The notes under the pieces were generated by a model. It was not told the DNA's origin, searched no databases, and saw nothing but the letters and a program-made list of their open reading frames with translations. A stretch of 64,000 nt of DNA from Flavobacterium amniphilum (GTDB lineage: Bacteria > Bacteroidota > Bacteroidia > Flavobacteriales > Flavobacteriaceae), in contig NZ_JAMLJL010000007.1 of the NCBI RefSeq assembly GCF_023634845.1, positions 124,001-188,000 of the forward strand, given 5' to 3'. A program made the position numbers and the translations under genes. This document shows positions 10,465-19,744 of the stretch, in pieces (within the stretch, counting starts at the first letter, position 1; every line of letters begins with the position of its first letter).

Positions 10465-11046
10465 TTACCCGTGAATAGTACCTGATATACCATAATTGGT
10501 TATCAATTCACCTTCGAATTCAATCCATTCTTTCCAGCGTTTATTAACTTCATCCACATTGCCGTATTTACGGGCAAAATTCAGGAAAGTTGTATAATGT
10601 CCGGCTTCACTGATCATTAAGTCACGGTAAAATGTAGCTAATTCTTCATCTTTTATATTTTCGGAAAGCACTTTAAAACGTTCGCAGCTTCTCGCTTCAA
10701 TCATGGCTGAAAATAATAAGCGCTCAATCAGTGATTGCTCACGGGTTCCGTCTTTTTTCATGAACTTGGCCAATTGTCCTACGTAATCATCTTTTCTTTC
10801 ACGGGTAAATTCAAGACCGCGTTTTTTGATAATATCATGAACCATTTGGAAATGTTCCAATTCTTCACGGGAAATAATAAGCAGTTCCGTTACCAAATCT
10901 TCCTTTTCGGAATTGTTGATAATCATGGTGATGGCATTCGTCGCTGCTTTTTGTTCGCACCAGGCATGGTCCGATAATATTTCAGCAATGTTTTCCTCTA
11001 CGATATTAGCCCATCTTGGGTCGGTTTTTAATTTTAATCCAAGCAT
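10465..11046 (-). CDS. miaE: tRNA-(ms2io6A)-hydroxylase MiaE
   Basis: This is a ferritin-like di-iron monooxygenase that hydroxylates the modified adenosine at position 37 of certain tRNAs. The iron ligands are visible in 'HAWCEQKA', 'REELEHFQMVH', 'IEARSCERF' and 'SEAGHYTTF'. The start chosen gives 'MLGLKLKTDPRW', the normal beginning of this family (193 residues). A longer frame starting at 11085 is rejected because a promoter -7 element (TAATTTTG) lies between the two ATGs. It is a single gene, divergent from the glycosyltransferase gene. Confidence 0.93.
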   Translation of the reverse strand: MLGLKLKTDPRWANIVEENIAEILSDHAWCEQKAATNAITMIINNSEKEDLVTELLIISREELEHFQMVHDIIKKRGLEFTRERKDDYVGQLAKFMKKDGTREQSLIERLLFSAMIEARSCERFKVLSENIKDEELATFYRDLMISEAGHYTTFLNFARKYGNVDEVNKRWKEWIEFEGELITNYGISGTIHG

Positions 11047-11064
11047 TTTGAAAAAATAAGATTG

Positions 11065-11072
11065 CAAAATTA
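11065..11072 (-). promoter_or_regulatory. Promoter -7 element of miaE
   Basis: TAATTTTG fits the Bacteroidota TAnnTTTG -7 consensus and sits about 20 bases upstream of the chosen miaE start. No clear -33 TTG was seen at the ideal distance. The element decides the start codon of miaE. Confidence 0.6.
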
Positions 11073-11130
11073 CGTTTTTTGCCATTGATTTTTACAGATA
11101 AAAGTGGGTATTTTGTAGAAAATATTCAAT

Positions 11131-12363
11131 TTGAAAAAGAAGCAACTTTTAGTGATTGGTTTGGTTTGGCCGGAACCGACTTCTTCTGCAGCCGGGACGC
11201 GGATTTTGCAATTAATCGATTTATTTCTGGCGCAGCACTTTGAAATAACCTTTGCTTCAGCTGCACAGGAAAGTGAATTCTCATTCGATTTAGCTTCGAA
11301 AGAAATTCATAAAAAATCAATTGCCTTAAATTCATCTGATTTTGATGTATTTGTAAAAGAATTAAATCCTGACATAGTCCTTTTTGACCGTTATATTTCA
11401 GAAGAACAATTTGGTTGGCGTGTGACAGAAAATTGCCCGGATGCTGTCCGGGTTTTAGATACTGAAGACTTACATTGTCTTCGTTTGGAACGTCAGAATT
11501 CAGTCAAAAAAAGCAACAATTTTCAATTGGAAGATTTATTGCTTTCCGAAATCGCCAAACGTGAAATTGCTTCTATTTACCGTTGTGACCTGACCCTGAT
11601 GATTTCGGAGTTTGAAATGAATCTACTGCAACAATTATTCAAAATTGATGAGGCATTGCTGCATTACCTGCCGATGTTTTATGAGCCAATTCCACAAGAT
11701 AATTTGCTCTCGTTTGAGGATAAAAAAGATTTTATTTTCATTGGTAATTTCATACATGAACCCAATTGGGACGCAGTAATGCAACTAAAAAAAGTAATCT
11801 GGCCCCAAATTAAAAAGCAATTGCCACATGCGAAATTGAATATTTATGGTGCTTATCCAAGTCAGAAAGTTTTACAGCTTCATAATGAAAAAGAAGGATT
11901 TCTGATTCACGGACGGGCGGAAAATGCTCAGGAAGTAATCGGGAATTCAAGAGTCATGCTGGCTCCGTTGCGTTTTGGGGCCGGACAAAAAGGGAAACTT
12001 CTGGAAGCCATGCAAACCGGAACATGCTCGGTTACAACAACTATTGGATCAGAAGGAATTTCAGAAGATGATCACTGGAATGGGAATGTAACTGATGATT
12101 TTACTGCATTCAGTTCACTGGCAGTTAATTTGTATGAAGATGAGGCTTTTTGGAACCAAAAACAGCACATCGGATTTGAAATAGTAGCTAAATATCATGT
12201 AAACCGTTTTACTGAAGAGTTTGAACAAAGGATCCTAAAACTAGAAAAGGATTTGATTATTCACCGCCAATTTAACTTTATAGGAAATTTACTAAACCAG
12301 CACCAATTCCAAAGTACAAAGTTCATGTCAAAATGGATTGAGGAGAAAAATAAAAAATCCTAA
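11131..12363 (+). CDS. GT4-type glycosyltransferase
   Basis: The 410-residue protein has the two-Rossmann GT-B layout. The N-terminal part begins with a glycine/alanine-rich acceptor loop ('WPEPTSSAAGTR'). The C-terminal donor-binding half has 'FIFIGNFIHEPNWDAV' and the family motif 'FGAGQKGKLLEAMQTG' followed by 'GSEGI'. It probably transfers a nucleotide-sugar residue in cell-surface polysaccharide synthesis; donor and acceptor are unknown. The start codon is TTG, giving MKKKQLLVIG; no nearby in-frame ATG preserves the first beta strand. There is no signal peptide. The kinase gene downstream starts 34 bases after the stop, so the two may be co-transcribed. Confidence 0.85.
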   Translation: MKKKQLLVIGLVWPEPTSSAAGTRILQLIDLFLAQHFEITFASAAQESEFSFDLASKEIHKKSIALNSSDFDVFVKELNPDIVLFDRYISEEQFGWRVTENCPDAVRVLDTEDLHCLRLERQNSVKKSNNFQLEDLLLSEIAKREIASIYRCDLTLMISEFEMNLLQQLFKIDEALLHYLPMFYEPIPQDNLLSFEDKKDFIFIGNFIHEPNWDAVMQLKKVIWPQIKKQLPHAKLNIYGAYPSQKVLQLHNEKEGFLIHGRAENAQEVIGNSRVMLAPLRFGAGQKGKLLEAMQTGTCSVTTTIGSEGISEDDHWNGNVTDDFTAFSSLAVNLYEDEAFWNQKQHIGFEIVAKYHVNRFTEEFEQRILKLEKDLIIHRQFNFIGNLLNQHQFQSTKFMSKWIEEKNKKS

Positions 12364-12397
12364 AGCAGCCAGTTTAACATTTTTTTACTAAATTAGA

Positions 12398-15300
12398 TTG
12401 CTTCGTAAACTTTACAAACTCAGCAATTTAATGATTTTAGTGTCGATGGTAAAATTTGTACTGATGCTCAATTCCTTTAGCATGGTTGCTTTTGATGATT
12501 TTTCTATTGGTTTTACTGATGATATTTATCATACATGGTGGTTTGTAACTTTTTTTGTTGTACTTCTTGCATTGGTTATTTTCTTGGGTTTCAGAGGCTA
12601 TTCGGCTGTAAACCGGGATTTGATTAAGAATTATTTCGAAATCGAGAATTCCAATGAACAATACAGTTTGTTTTTTCTTTTTTTAGGAATTTCCATACCA
12701 ACCATCGAATTTCTGGTCGAGTATTTTACGGTACGCAGGAGGGATTCTTTCGAAGTGAACCTGATTATCGGTGGTGTTTTGGTGATTATCTATTTTTTGA
12801 GCCAAAGATTTTCAGTCATTTTCAGAAATACCAGATTACTGTTTACGATTGCCTTTTTTGGTTATTATTTCCTGACACTGTATTGGATGTTAAAAGTACC
12901 CGGACATGTAGCCAGTTATTTTGATTTTGTAATCCTTTTTGTGGTTTCCTATAATATATTCAGATCTAATCTGCTTTACTGGATTTTTGCTGTTACCAAC
13001 TTTGCCATACTTCTTGTTTTTCATTACAATAATTGGATTCCGAAAGTCTATATGGTGACCACTTTATACAGTATATTCCTTGTGTCAATTATTAACCATG
13101 TGCGGTATATAGTCAATTTAAAGGTTAAGGATAATTTTTTATTTGCCGATAACATTGTAAACAAAGGAACTTCCCTTGTTATTGCTGTTAATAAATCAGG
13201 GGAAGTAGTGTATTGCAGTCAGACAGTTACCTCAATATTGGGTTATGAGCCTGATGAAGTCAAAGGGTTGAATTTTTGGACATTGACGCAAGATCAGGAA
13301 TTTACCGTTGTTGATTATGAAATAAGCAAAGAACTTTATGTCAGAAAACTGAAATGCAAGGACGGGAGTTATAAATACATTCAATGGAAGGATTCGGTTT
13401 ATTCGGAAGATACTTATCTGGGTATCGGACATGACGTTACTGAACAACAGGAAGCCCAAAATCATTACAAAACGTTAATTGAGAGTGCTTCGGATATCAT
13501 TTATGAAATTGATAAAGCCGGATATTTTATTTATCTGAATCCTTTTTCGAGAAAATTAATGAATTACTCTGAAAATGATATTATTGGAAAGCATTTTACC
13601 GATTTCATACGGGAAGATTATGTAGAGGAGGTTCTGGAATTTTACAAAAAATACTACGCCAGAAATGAAGATATCCCAACTATTGAGTTTCCTACAAAAA
13701 AGAAAGACGGTACCGAACTCTGGATTTCACAGAAAGTTTCCCTGACCCGTAACAGCGAAGGAAAAGTTACCGGTTTCGGAGCCATTGCACGTGACGTTAC
13801 CCTGCTCAAAAAAATCCAGATAGAGCAATTAGAGAGACAGGAAAAAACAGAAATTTACAGCAGGACTATTAATGATTTGGTTACAAAGCAATATACTGCT
13901 AATGATTCGTTTGATGCAATTGTAAAGAACATACTGCGATCGGCTTCACAAGGTTCAAAAATAGACCGTATCGGATTCTGGAATTACACAGAAGAAATTT
14001 TGCAATGCAGCAACATTTATAATCTGGAAACTGACAGTTTCGGGGATACGATGGTAAGTTACAAATCGGAAAACCCAATTTATTTCGAATATTTCGTCAG
14101 GGATAATATTGTAATCGCTTCAGATGTTTACAATAATGAAGCTACCAAAGAGTTTATAACCACCTATTTTCCCAAAAACAGAATTAAATCGATGCTGGAT
14201 ATTCCGGTAATGGTTAACGGACAGTTGCATTCGATTTTGTGCTTTGAAACAATCAAAGAAATCAGGAATTGGGACAATGATGATATCAATTTTGCCCGTT
14301 CGGTAGCCGAAGTGGTTTCGTTGGCGATTGAATTTAATAAACGTATCGAAACTGAATCAAAACTGGAAGAAAAGACGAAAATTCTTTCTGCTATTGCAGC
14401 TTCAACCGAAATTTTACTCAAAAAAACCAGTGTTGAAGAAGCTTTTGATGAAATTTTCAGTAATACACTTTCTAAGTTGGGTGAAGCTGCTAATGTAGAC
14501 CGGATTTATTATTTTGAAAACAACCAGCACAAACTCACATTAAGCCAGAAAAAAGAATGGGTCAGACAAGGTGTTGAACCACAGATCGAAAATGAAGAAT
14601 TGCAGGATATTCCGCATGAAGAAATAAATTCGATGCTGCAACCTTTACTCCGTGATAAAATTTTCAACGAAGTAGTCAGTAGAGTGCAGGACGATCACCT
14701 GCGTGATATATTGGAAAGGCAAAATATCCTGGCCATTTTGATTTTACCGATTATGGTAAAAAACCAGTTCTATGGATTTATAGGTTTTGACGATTGTACA
14801 AAAGGGAGAAAGTGGACCGAAGATGAAATTGGGGTTTTACAAATTTTATCGAATAATATTGCCGCAACCATTGAACGGATTCATTCTGAAAAATTAATTC
14901 AGGAAAGTGAAGAAAAATTCAAGCTTCTGGCTGATAACATTCCCGGAACCGTTTACCTTTCAGAGTATGATGAAAACTGGACTAAAGTTTATCTGAATGA
15001 CGAAATAGAAAAACTGACCGGTTATGATAAAACCGAATTCATCAAAGGAGAAGTATCATTGTTTGATTTAGTCCATCCGGATGATCAGGAAACACTAAAA
15101 AGGTATACAGATGAGTGTATTGCAAGAGGTGAGCCGTTTCATGTGATGTACCGGTTGAAAAAGAAATCAGGCGAGTACATCTGGATTGAAGAATTTGGCG
15201 ATACCATTCTGAAAGAAGGAAAAGTAGCCTATATCGAAGGGATTCTGATTGATATTACCGAGAAGAAAGCAATTGAAACCGAAATCAAAGCACGTGAATA

Positions 15301-16468
15301 TGCTGAAGCCTCGAACAAAGCAAAATCAGAGTTTCTGGCCAATATGAGTCACGAAATCCGGACACCATTGAATGCAATCATTGGTTTTACTGATATTTTA
15401 AGCGAAACCCAGCTCGATAAAACCCAGCATGAATACCTGGCGACGGTTAATAAATCGGCAGGCATATTACTCGATGTGGTAAACGATATCCTTGATTTTT
15501 CCAAAATCGAAACCGGAAAACTGGATTTGGATTACCACCGGGTGAATCTCGTCGAAACTGCGAATCAGGTACTGGATATTATCAAATTTGATTCGGTTCA
15601 GAAAAACATCGAACTGAAATTCAATATAGGAATTGGTGTGCCAAAATATGTATCCACCGACGCACTCCGGATTAAACAGATTTTACTCAATTTATTGTCC
15701 AATGCCGTTAAGTTTACTAGTAAAGGAACGGTAGAGTTACGGATGGACCTGATGGATCAGGATGAAGAAAAATCCAAAATCAGGATTTCAGTAATCGATA
15801 GCGGTATCGGAATCAAAAAAATCAATCAGGATAAGATTTTCGAACCTTTCTCACAGGAAGACAATTCAACCACGCGTAAATACGGAGGAACCGGATTAGG
15901 ATTGGCCATTTCGAATAAAATATTGAATTTGATGGGCAGCAGCCTGGAACTATACAGTGATTTCCGCAAAGGGAGTACATTTTATTTTGATTTGAATCTG
16001 GATTATTACTCAGACGATGAAGGCATTAATTCGATTGATGTGAATAATTTATTGGTCCGTTATGAAGATCTCAGCCACCAGTATGTAAGGAATGTTTTCG
16101 AACTTGAGAAAAAGATTCTTGTAGTGGAAGACAATAAAATAAACATGCTACTGGCTCGTACCCTGATAAAAAAATTAATGCCTAGAGCCAATATTATAGA
16201 GGCACAGAACGGAAAAATCGGTGTGGATAAATGCCACGATTTAAATCCTGACATAATTCTGTTGGATATCCAAATGCCATTGATGAACGGCTATGAAGCA
16301 GCTGTTGAAATCAGGAAGTTCAACGATAAAGTTCCCATAATAGCCTTAACGGCCGGAACCATAAAAGGGGAAAAAGAGAAATGCCTGGAGTCGGGAATGA
16401 ATGATTATATTTCGAAACCCATCGACAAAGATATTTTTGAAAATATCCTGCTCAAATGGCTACAGTAA
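12398..16468 (+). CDS. Hybrid sensor histidine kinase (7TM-like, PAS, GAF, HisKA, HATPase, REC)
   Basis: This is a 1356-residue hybrid kinase. About seven hydrophobic helices occupy residues 10-240. They are followed by PAS domains (about 250-350 and 355-475), two GAF-like regions (about 490-650 and 660-830) and a third PAS with PAC (about 840-965). The HisKA domain carries His985 in '[12 protein letters not shown]'. The HATPase has 'LLSNAVKFT', 'DSGIGI' and 'GGTGLGLAI'. The C-terminal receiver has Asp1290 in '[12 protein letters not shown]'. No DNA-binding partner is adjacent, so the phosphate is probably relayed elsewhere. The start is TTG; an ATG 33 bases downstream is an alternative. Confidence 0.92.
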   Translation: MLRKLYKLSNLMILVSMVKFVLMLNSFSMVAFDDFSIGFTDDIYHTWWFVTFFVVLLALVIFLGFRGYSAVNRDLIKNYFEIENSNEQYSLFFLFLGISIPTIEFLVEYFTVRRRDSFEVNLIIGGVLVIIYFLSQRFSVIFRNTRLLFTIAFFGYYFLTLYWMLKVPGHVASYFDFVILFVVSYNIFRSNLLYWIFAVTNFAILLVFHYNNWIPKVYMVTTLYSIFLVSIINHVRYIVNLKVKDNFLFADNIVNKGTSLVIAVNKSGEVVYCSQTVTSILGYEPDEVKGLNFWTLTQDQEFTVVDYEISKELYVRKLKCKDGSYKYIQWKDSVYSEDTYLGIGHDVTEQQEAQNHYKTLIESASDIIYEIDKAGYFIYLNPFSRKLMNYSENDIIGKHFTDFIREDYVEEVLEFYKKYYARNEDIPTIEFPTKKKDGTELWISQKVSLTRNSEGKVTGFGAIARDVTLLKKIQIEQLERQEKTEIYSRTINDLVTKQYTANDSFDAIVKNILRSASQGSKIDRIGFWNYTEEILQCSNIYNLETDSFGDTMVSYKSENPIYFEYFVRDNIVIASDVYNNEATKEFITTYFPKNRIKSMLDIPVMVNGQLHSILCFETIKEIRNWDNDDINFARSVAEVVSLAIEFNKRIETESKLEEKTKILSAIAASTEILLKKTSVEEAFDEIFSNTLSKLGEAANVDRIYYFENNQHKLTLSQKKEWVRQGVEPQIENEELQDIPHEEINSMLQPLLRDKIFNEVVSRVQDDHLRDILERQNILAILILPIMVKNQFYGFIGFDDCTKGRKWTEDEIGVLQILSNNIAATIERIHSEKLIQESEEKFKLLADNIPGTVYLSEYDENWTKVYLNDEIEKLTGYDKTEFIKGEVSLFDLVHPDDQETLKRYTDECIARGEPFHVMYRLKKKSGEYIWIEEFGDTILKEGKVAYIEGILIDITEKKAIETEIKAREYAEASNKAKSEFLANMSHEIRTPLNAIIGFTDILSETQLDKTQHEYLATVNKSAGILLDVVNDILDFSKIETGKLDLDYHRVNLVETANQVLDIIKFDSVQKNIELKFNIGIGVPKYVSTDALRIKQILLNLLSNAVKFTSKGTVELRMDLMDQDEEKSKIRISVIDSGIGIKKINQDKIFEPFSQEDNSTTRKYGGTGLGLAISNKILNLMGSSLELYSDFRKGSTFYFDLNLDYYSDDEGINSIDVNNLLVRYEDLSHQYVRNVFELEKKILVVEDNKINMLLARTLIKKLMPRANIIEAQNGKIGVDKCHDLNPDIILLDIQMPLMNGYEAAVEIRKFNDKVPIIALTAGTIKGEKEKCLESGMNDYISKPIDKDIFENILLKWLQ

Positions 16469-16520
16469 GAAAATATTTATTTTTTTTGTATACTAAACTA
16501 ACTATAAACTAGAAGCTATT

Positions 16521-16748
16521 AATTCCAGTCTAAAAGGCTCAAATTCCAACCTAAAAGGTTCGAATTCCAGCCAAAAAGGCTCAAGTTCCAGTCTAAAAGG
16601 TTCAAGTTCCAGTCTAAAAGGCTCAAATTCCAACCTAAAAGGTTCGAATTCCAGCCAAAAAGGCTCAAATTCCAACCTTAAGGTTCGAATTCCAGCCAAA
16701 AAGGCTCAAATTCCAGTCTAAAAGGTTCAAGTTCCAACCTATAAGATA
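16521..16748 (+). repeat. Tandem array of about eleven 21-bp repeats (array 1)
   Basis: Units begin AATTCC or AGTTCC and share the core CTAAAAGG or CCAAAAAGG. Ten full units (one of 20 bp) and one partial unit can be laid end to end. Each unit contains a small inverted repeat (AACC-TAAAA-GGTT, AGCC-AAAAA-GGCT), and arm changes are matched between the two sides or leave G-T wobbles. Units 2-3 and 6-7 are identical pairs, so part of the array duplicated as a 42-bp block. It lies between the hybrid kinase and the metallopeptidase gene, in the leader of the latter. The frame through it on the minus strand is a by-product of the 21-base period. Confidence 0.95.
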
Positions 16749-16776
16749 TTAATTATAAACCATAAACTATAAAATT

Positions 16777-17634
16777 ATGAAATGGCAAGGAAGACGTCAA
16801 AGTGATAATGTTGAAGACCGCAGAGGAATGTCAGCCGGTGGTAAAGTTGTAGCCGGAGGCGGAATTCTGGGGATTATAATCGTATTGGTGCAAATGTTTG
16901 GCGGAGAAAACGCACAAATGATCACACCCATGCTGGAACAAATGAACCAGCAACAGGGAACGGTACAAACTGAACAACGGGAATTGACAGAAGAAGAAAA
17001 AGTTCTGGGCCAATTTGTATCCACCATGTTCGCTGATAATGAAGATACCTGGGAGAAAGTTTTTGCCGAAAACAATATGCAATACCGCCAACCGAAGATG
17101 GTGTTATTTACCGATGCGGTAGAAACGGCTTGTGGTTCAGCTTCGGCGGCTTCCGGACCTTTTTATTGCCCGGGTGATGAAAAAGTATATATGGATCTGG
17201 CATTTTTCAATGAACTGCAAACCCGTTTCGGAGCAAAAGGCGGCGATTTTGCCATTTCGTATGTGATTGCACACGAAGTCGGACACCACGTACAAACGGT
17301 TTTAGGAACTTCGAATAAGGTTCGTAAACTGCAATCCGGAATGTCACAGGAAGAAGCCAATAAGCTTTCGGTGGCATTAGAGCTGCAAGCCGATTTTTAT
17401 GCCGGACTTTGGGCGAAATACAATCAGCAATATCTTGATCCGGACGACATTGACGAAGCATTGAGCGCTGCCCAAGCGGTTGGTGACGACGCCATTCAAA
17501 AACGCATGCAGGGTCACGTCGTACCGGAATCGTTTACACACGGAACATCCGAACAACGCAAATACTGGTTCATGAGAGGATACAAAACCGGCGATATCCG
17601 TCAGGGCGATACTTTCTCTGAGTTAGGCAATTAG
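16777..17634 (+). CDS. YpfJ-type neutral zinc metallopeptidase
   Basis: The 285-residue protein belongs to the putative neutral zinc metallopeptidase (YpfJ, KPN_00991) family. It starts with the family signature 'MKWQGRRQSDNVEDRRG', has one membrane segment at about residues 27-43 ('GGILGIIIVLVQMFGG') and a catalytic domain with the zinc motif HEVGH (His166, Glu167, His170). Other conserved parts are 'ACGSASAASGPFYCPGD' and 'LELQADFYAG', which supplies a third metal ligand, and the C-terminal 'HGTSEQRKYWFMRGY'. It is anchored in the inner membrane; the substrate is unknown. Copies of its last codons recur downstream (18909-18953 and about 21191-21235), which marks this 3' end as a recombination hotspot. 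Confidence 0.93.
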   Translation: MKWQGRRQSDNVEDRRGMSAGGKVVAGGGILGIIIVLVQMFGGENAQMITPMLEQMNQQQGTVQTEQRELTEEEKVLGQFVSTMFADNEDTWEKVFAENNMQYRQPKMVLFTDAVETACGSASAASGPFYCPGDEKVYMDLAFFNELQTRFGAKGGDFAISYVIAHEVGHHVQTVLGTSNKVRKLQSGMSQEEANKLSVALELQADFYAGLWAKYNQQYLDPDDIDEALSAAQAVGDDAIQKRMQGHVVPESFTHGTSEQRKYWFMRGYKTGDIRQGDTFSELGN

Positions 17635-17673
17635 GAGCTATTCCTGCCATTGTTATGAAGTACTAAAAATTAT

Positions 17674-17901
17674 ATGTATATGAATGAATATATCCTAAAA
17701 TTGCCATATGAATTTGAAGCGTTCCAACTTGGTATTGAGTTAACTATAATACACTATGTTGATGAAGAAAATTTCACTAAAAAAAATGATGATGAACTTG
17801 AAGTTATAGTTTACAATATTGCTTTTGATGACGAAGATAATATGTATAGTTTCGATAAAGATATTAGGGCAAGTGCGCCTTATATATTCAATGAAAATTA
17901 A
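17674..17901 (+). CDS. Small acidic hypothetical protein
   Basis: This 75-residue protein is not recognised. It is acidic and appears to be a mixed alpha/beta fold ('LELTIIHYV' is hydrophobic, followed by 'DDELEVIVYNIAFDDEDN'), with no signal peptide or membrane helix. A second ATG two codons in is an alternative start. It lies in the segment inserted directly behind the metallopeptidase gene and is followed 11 bases later by another small gene on the same strand. The sequence is more AT-rich than the neighbouring core genes. An effector-associated or immunity-type role is possible from context but not shown. Confidence 0.55.
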   Translation: MYMNEYILKLPYEFEAFQLGIELTIIHYVDEENFTKKNDDELEVIVYNIAFDDEDNMYSFDKDIRASAPYIFNEN

Positions 17902-17912
17902 TATTAAATATT

Positions 17913-18074
17913 ATGAAAGAATCAATAGATTATATTAGGAAAGCCGAATTATTGGCTAAGCAGTATCCCACAAATGGCTTCGCTAAAGCCTTCTTAAGAA
18001 CACTAGAAGAGGAGGGTAGCGAAAGTGAAAACACATTATCAGATGCTAAAGCACTAATTCAATTAAAAAGATAA
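17913..18074 (+). CDS. Small hypothetical protein (53 aa)
   Basis: This is a short reading frame encoding 53 residues, mostly predicted helical and charged, beginning MKESIDYIRK and ending in ALIQLKR. It has no recognised domain. It begins 11 bases after the preceding small gene and ends just before a bidirectional terminator, which supports a two-gene transcript inside the inserted segment. Confidence 0.5.
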   Translation: MKESIDYIRKAELLAKQYPTNGFAKAFLRTLEEEGSESENTLSDAKALIQLKR

Positions 18075-18083
18075 ACTACAATC

Positions 18084-18116
18084 AAAAAAGGGTAACTAAA
18101 TGTTACCCTTTTCATT
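18084..18116. terminator. Bidirectional terminator between convergent accessory genes
   Basis: An inverted repeat AAAAGGGTAAC / GTTACCCTTTT with a short loop and A/T tracts on both sides. It overlaps the stop codon of the membrane-protein gene on the minus strand and follows the 53-residue gene on the plus strand. Confidence 0.8.
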
Positions 18117-18833
18117 TTCATTACAATTATCTTTTTTAAACATTTCTTCAAAATTAATAATTTCAATCTCTTGTGTTTTCTTTATCTGAACGAAAATAAA
18201 TTTATCATTGAAATACAATAATTCAAATTCATTTTTCTTTTTATCAATATAACATTCAATGTATTTTGTATTCTTAAGATTGAATGGGACATAATACATT
18301 TTATGGAAATGTTTAAAAAACAAATCACTGAAATGTATAAATAACGCAAACAATATAAAAACAGTTACATTAATATATTTATAACTATCATTACCAAAAT
18401 GATGCAATAAAATATCCCTGTACACTTTGGTACAAACAATAAAAAAAAATAATAAAAAAAAGAAACTTGATGTAGATATTTTATCAAAATTGGTACTCCA
18501 AATACATATACCTAACATTGCTAAAAATAGAATTAATAAAATGTATTTAACAAATATATTTTCATAGGGCGGTTTTACTTTTGCTTTATCATCATTTAAA
18601 TTTAAATCTTCTATTTTAAAGACATATAAATAGATTAAATAGAAACAAATTAAAAGAAACAATATAATTAAACCATCGGATATTACTTGAGTTATAGAAA
18701 AGAATCGAACAAATGATGTGTCAATTCTTAATAATTCAATCAATTGCCAAAATCCACCTAAAACTGTTGGTATTAATATTATAACATTAATATTATCTTG
18801 TAGAAATTTCACAACGTTTTTAACTCTATCCAT
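18096..18833 (-). CDS. Multi-pass membrane protein, paralogue of the one at 23848-24786
   Basis: This 245-residue protein has about five hydrophobic helices: 'VIILIPTVLGGFWQLIELL', 'GLIILFLLICFYLIYLYVF', 'ILLILFLAMLGICIW', 'FFFLLFFFIVC' and 'VFILFALFIHF'. A soluble C-terminal tail of about 70 residues follows. It aligns by eye over its whole length with the membrane protein in the effector island: both have 'LGG(F/L)WQ(L/I)(I/A)EL', 'F(V/I)RFFS(I/V)(T/S)Q', 'DGL' and a tail with 'NDK(F/Y)(I/V)FV' and a final 'NCN'. The family is not recognised. From its partner's context it could be an orphan immunity protein. It lies inside a segment flanked by copies of the metallopeptidase 3' end. Confidence 0.7.
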   Translation of the reverse strand: MDRVKNVVKFLQDNINVIILIPTVLGGFWQLIELLRIDTSFVRFFSITQVISDGLIILFLLICFYLIYLYVFKIEDLNLNDDKAKVKPPYENIFVKYILLILFLAMLGICIWSTNFDKISTSSFFFLLFFFIVCTKVYRDILLHHFGNDSYKYINVTVFILFALFIHFSDLFFKHFHKMYYVPFNLKNTKYIECYIDKKKNEFELLYFNDKFIFVQIKKTQEIEIINFEEMFKKDNCNENEKGNI

Positions 18834-18908
18834 ATTATCAAATTTGTTTAAATATATGACTATTATTAAAATGATAAAAGCTAATGTTATCTTACTTTTT
18901 TGTGTACA

Positions 18909-18953
18909 GGCGATATCCGTCAGGGCGATACATTTACTGAATTAGGATTGTAA
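18909..18953 (+). pseudogene. Second copy of the 3' end of the metallopeptidase gene
   Basis: Fifteen codons including a stop encode GDIRQGDTFTELGL, nearly the same as the end of the intact metallopeptidase (GDIRQGDTFSELGN). The first 23 bases are identical; the rest differs mainly at synonymous positions. No upstream part of the gene is present. The piece looks like the 3' end of a different allele brought in with the preceding accessory segment, and its own terminator follows. Confidence 0.85.
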
Positions 18954-18977
18954 ATAATTGTTAGTATAGGAAAGAAG

Positions 18978-19003
18978 AGTCGGTTATTCACCGGCTTTTT
19001 TTA
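18978..19003 (+). terminator. Intrinsic terminator after the second peptidase tail
   Basis: AGTCGGT and ACCGGCT pair over seven positions (one G-T) around the loop TATTC and are followed by seven T residues. It is probably the original terminator of the metallopeptidase gene, now separated from the intact copy. Confidence 0.75.
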
Positions 19004-19052
19004 TGGAAGCTGAATTATTTTGTTTAACTTTATGTGATAAAAAATAAACAAA

Positions 19053-19742
19053 ATGAAAGTTTATTTGTTTGCAGGAGCTTCAAGTGCCATAGCACAATCA
19101 ACTAAGGAATTGTTTCAGCAGCAAGGGCATAAAGTGATCGGTATAAGTACCAAAGACGAATACCATGGCTATGATTCTGTTCTTAAAGTGAATGATTATA
19201 CTATAACTTCATTTCCCGATATTGAAGAAAAGATTGATGGATTAGTCTATTTTCCTGGAACAATTAATTTAAAGCCCTTCCATCGTTTGAAAGAGGAAGA
19301 ATTTCAATATGATTACGAGATAAATGCTTTGGGAGCGGTTAATTTTATCCAAAAGTATTTACCTAACCTGAAATTATCACCCACAGCTTCCATAGTATTA
19401 ATAAGTTCAGTAGCTGCTAATCTCGGTCTGCCATTTCATGCTTCAATTGCAATGGCCAAAGGCGCAATCGAAGGCTTGACAAAAGCATTGGCAGCCGAGT
19501 TAACCCCAACGATACGCGTAAATTGTGTGGCTCCTTCTTTAGTGAATACTCCTTTGGGCGAAAAGTTTTTATCGACTCCTGATAAAATTGTTTTAATGGA
19601 AAACAGAAATCCAATGCACAAAGTTGGCGAACCAATTGAAGTGGCAAAAGCCATAGCTTATCTTCTTTCGGATGACTCAAGTTGGGTTACGGGACAGATT
19701 TTACACGTTGATGGAGGAATGGGAACACTCAAAAACAGTTAG
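19053..19742 (+). CDS. SDR-family oxidoreductase lacking the catalytic tyrosine
   Basis: This 229-residue protein has a classical short-chain dehydrogenase/reductase fold: a nucleotide-binding 'GASSAIAQ' turn at the N-terminus, an 'NALGAVNF' region, the catalytic serine in 'VLISSVAAN' and 'RVNCVAPS' near the end. The conserved YxxxK reads I-A-M-A-K, so the lysine is kept but the tyrosine 13 residues after the serine is isoleucine. Activity may be altered or lost. The stop is two bases before the next gene, so the two are translationally close and probably one operon. The substrate is unknown. Confidence 0.88.
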   Translation: MKVYLFAGASSAIAQSTKELFQQQGHKVIGISTKDEYHGYDSVLKVNDYTITSFPDIEEKIDGLVYFPGTINLKPFHRLKEEEFQYDYEINALGAVNFIQKYLPNLKLSPTASIVLISSVAANLGLPFHASIAMAKGAIEGLTKALAAELTPTIRVNCVAPSLVNTPLGEKFLSTPDKIVLMENRNPMHKVGEPIEVAKAIAYLLSDDSSWVTGQILHVDGGMGTLKNS

Positions 19743-19744
19743 TC

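Noticed and set aside
11047..11085. N-terminal extension of MiaE by 13 residues
   Set aside because: The -7 promoter element lies inside this stretch and the family starts at MLGLK.
16502..16699. Minus-strand frame encoding a seven-residue repeat (LEFEPFR-type)
   Set aside because: It is a by-product of the 21-base DNA repeat, which is divisible by three; no start, stop or composition suggests a real protein, and array 2 has no equivalent.
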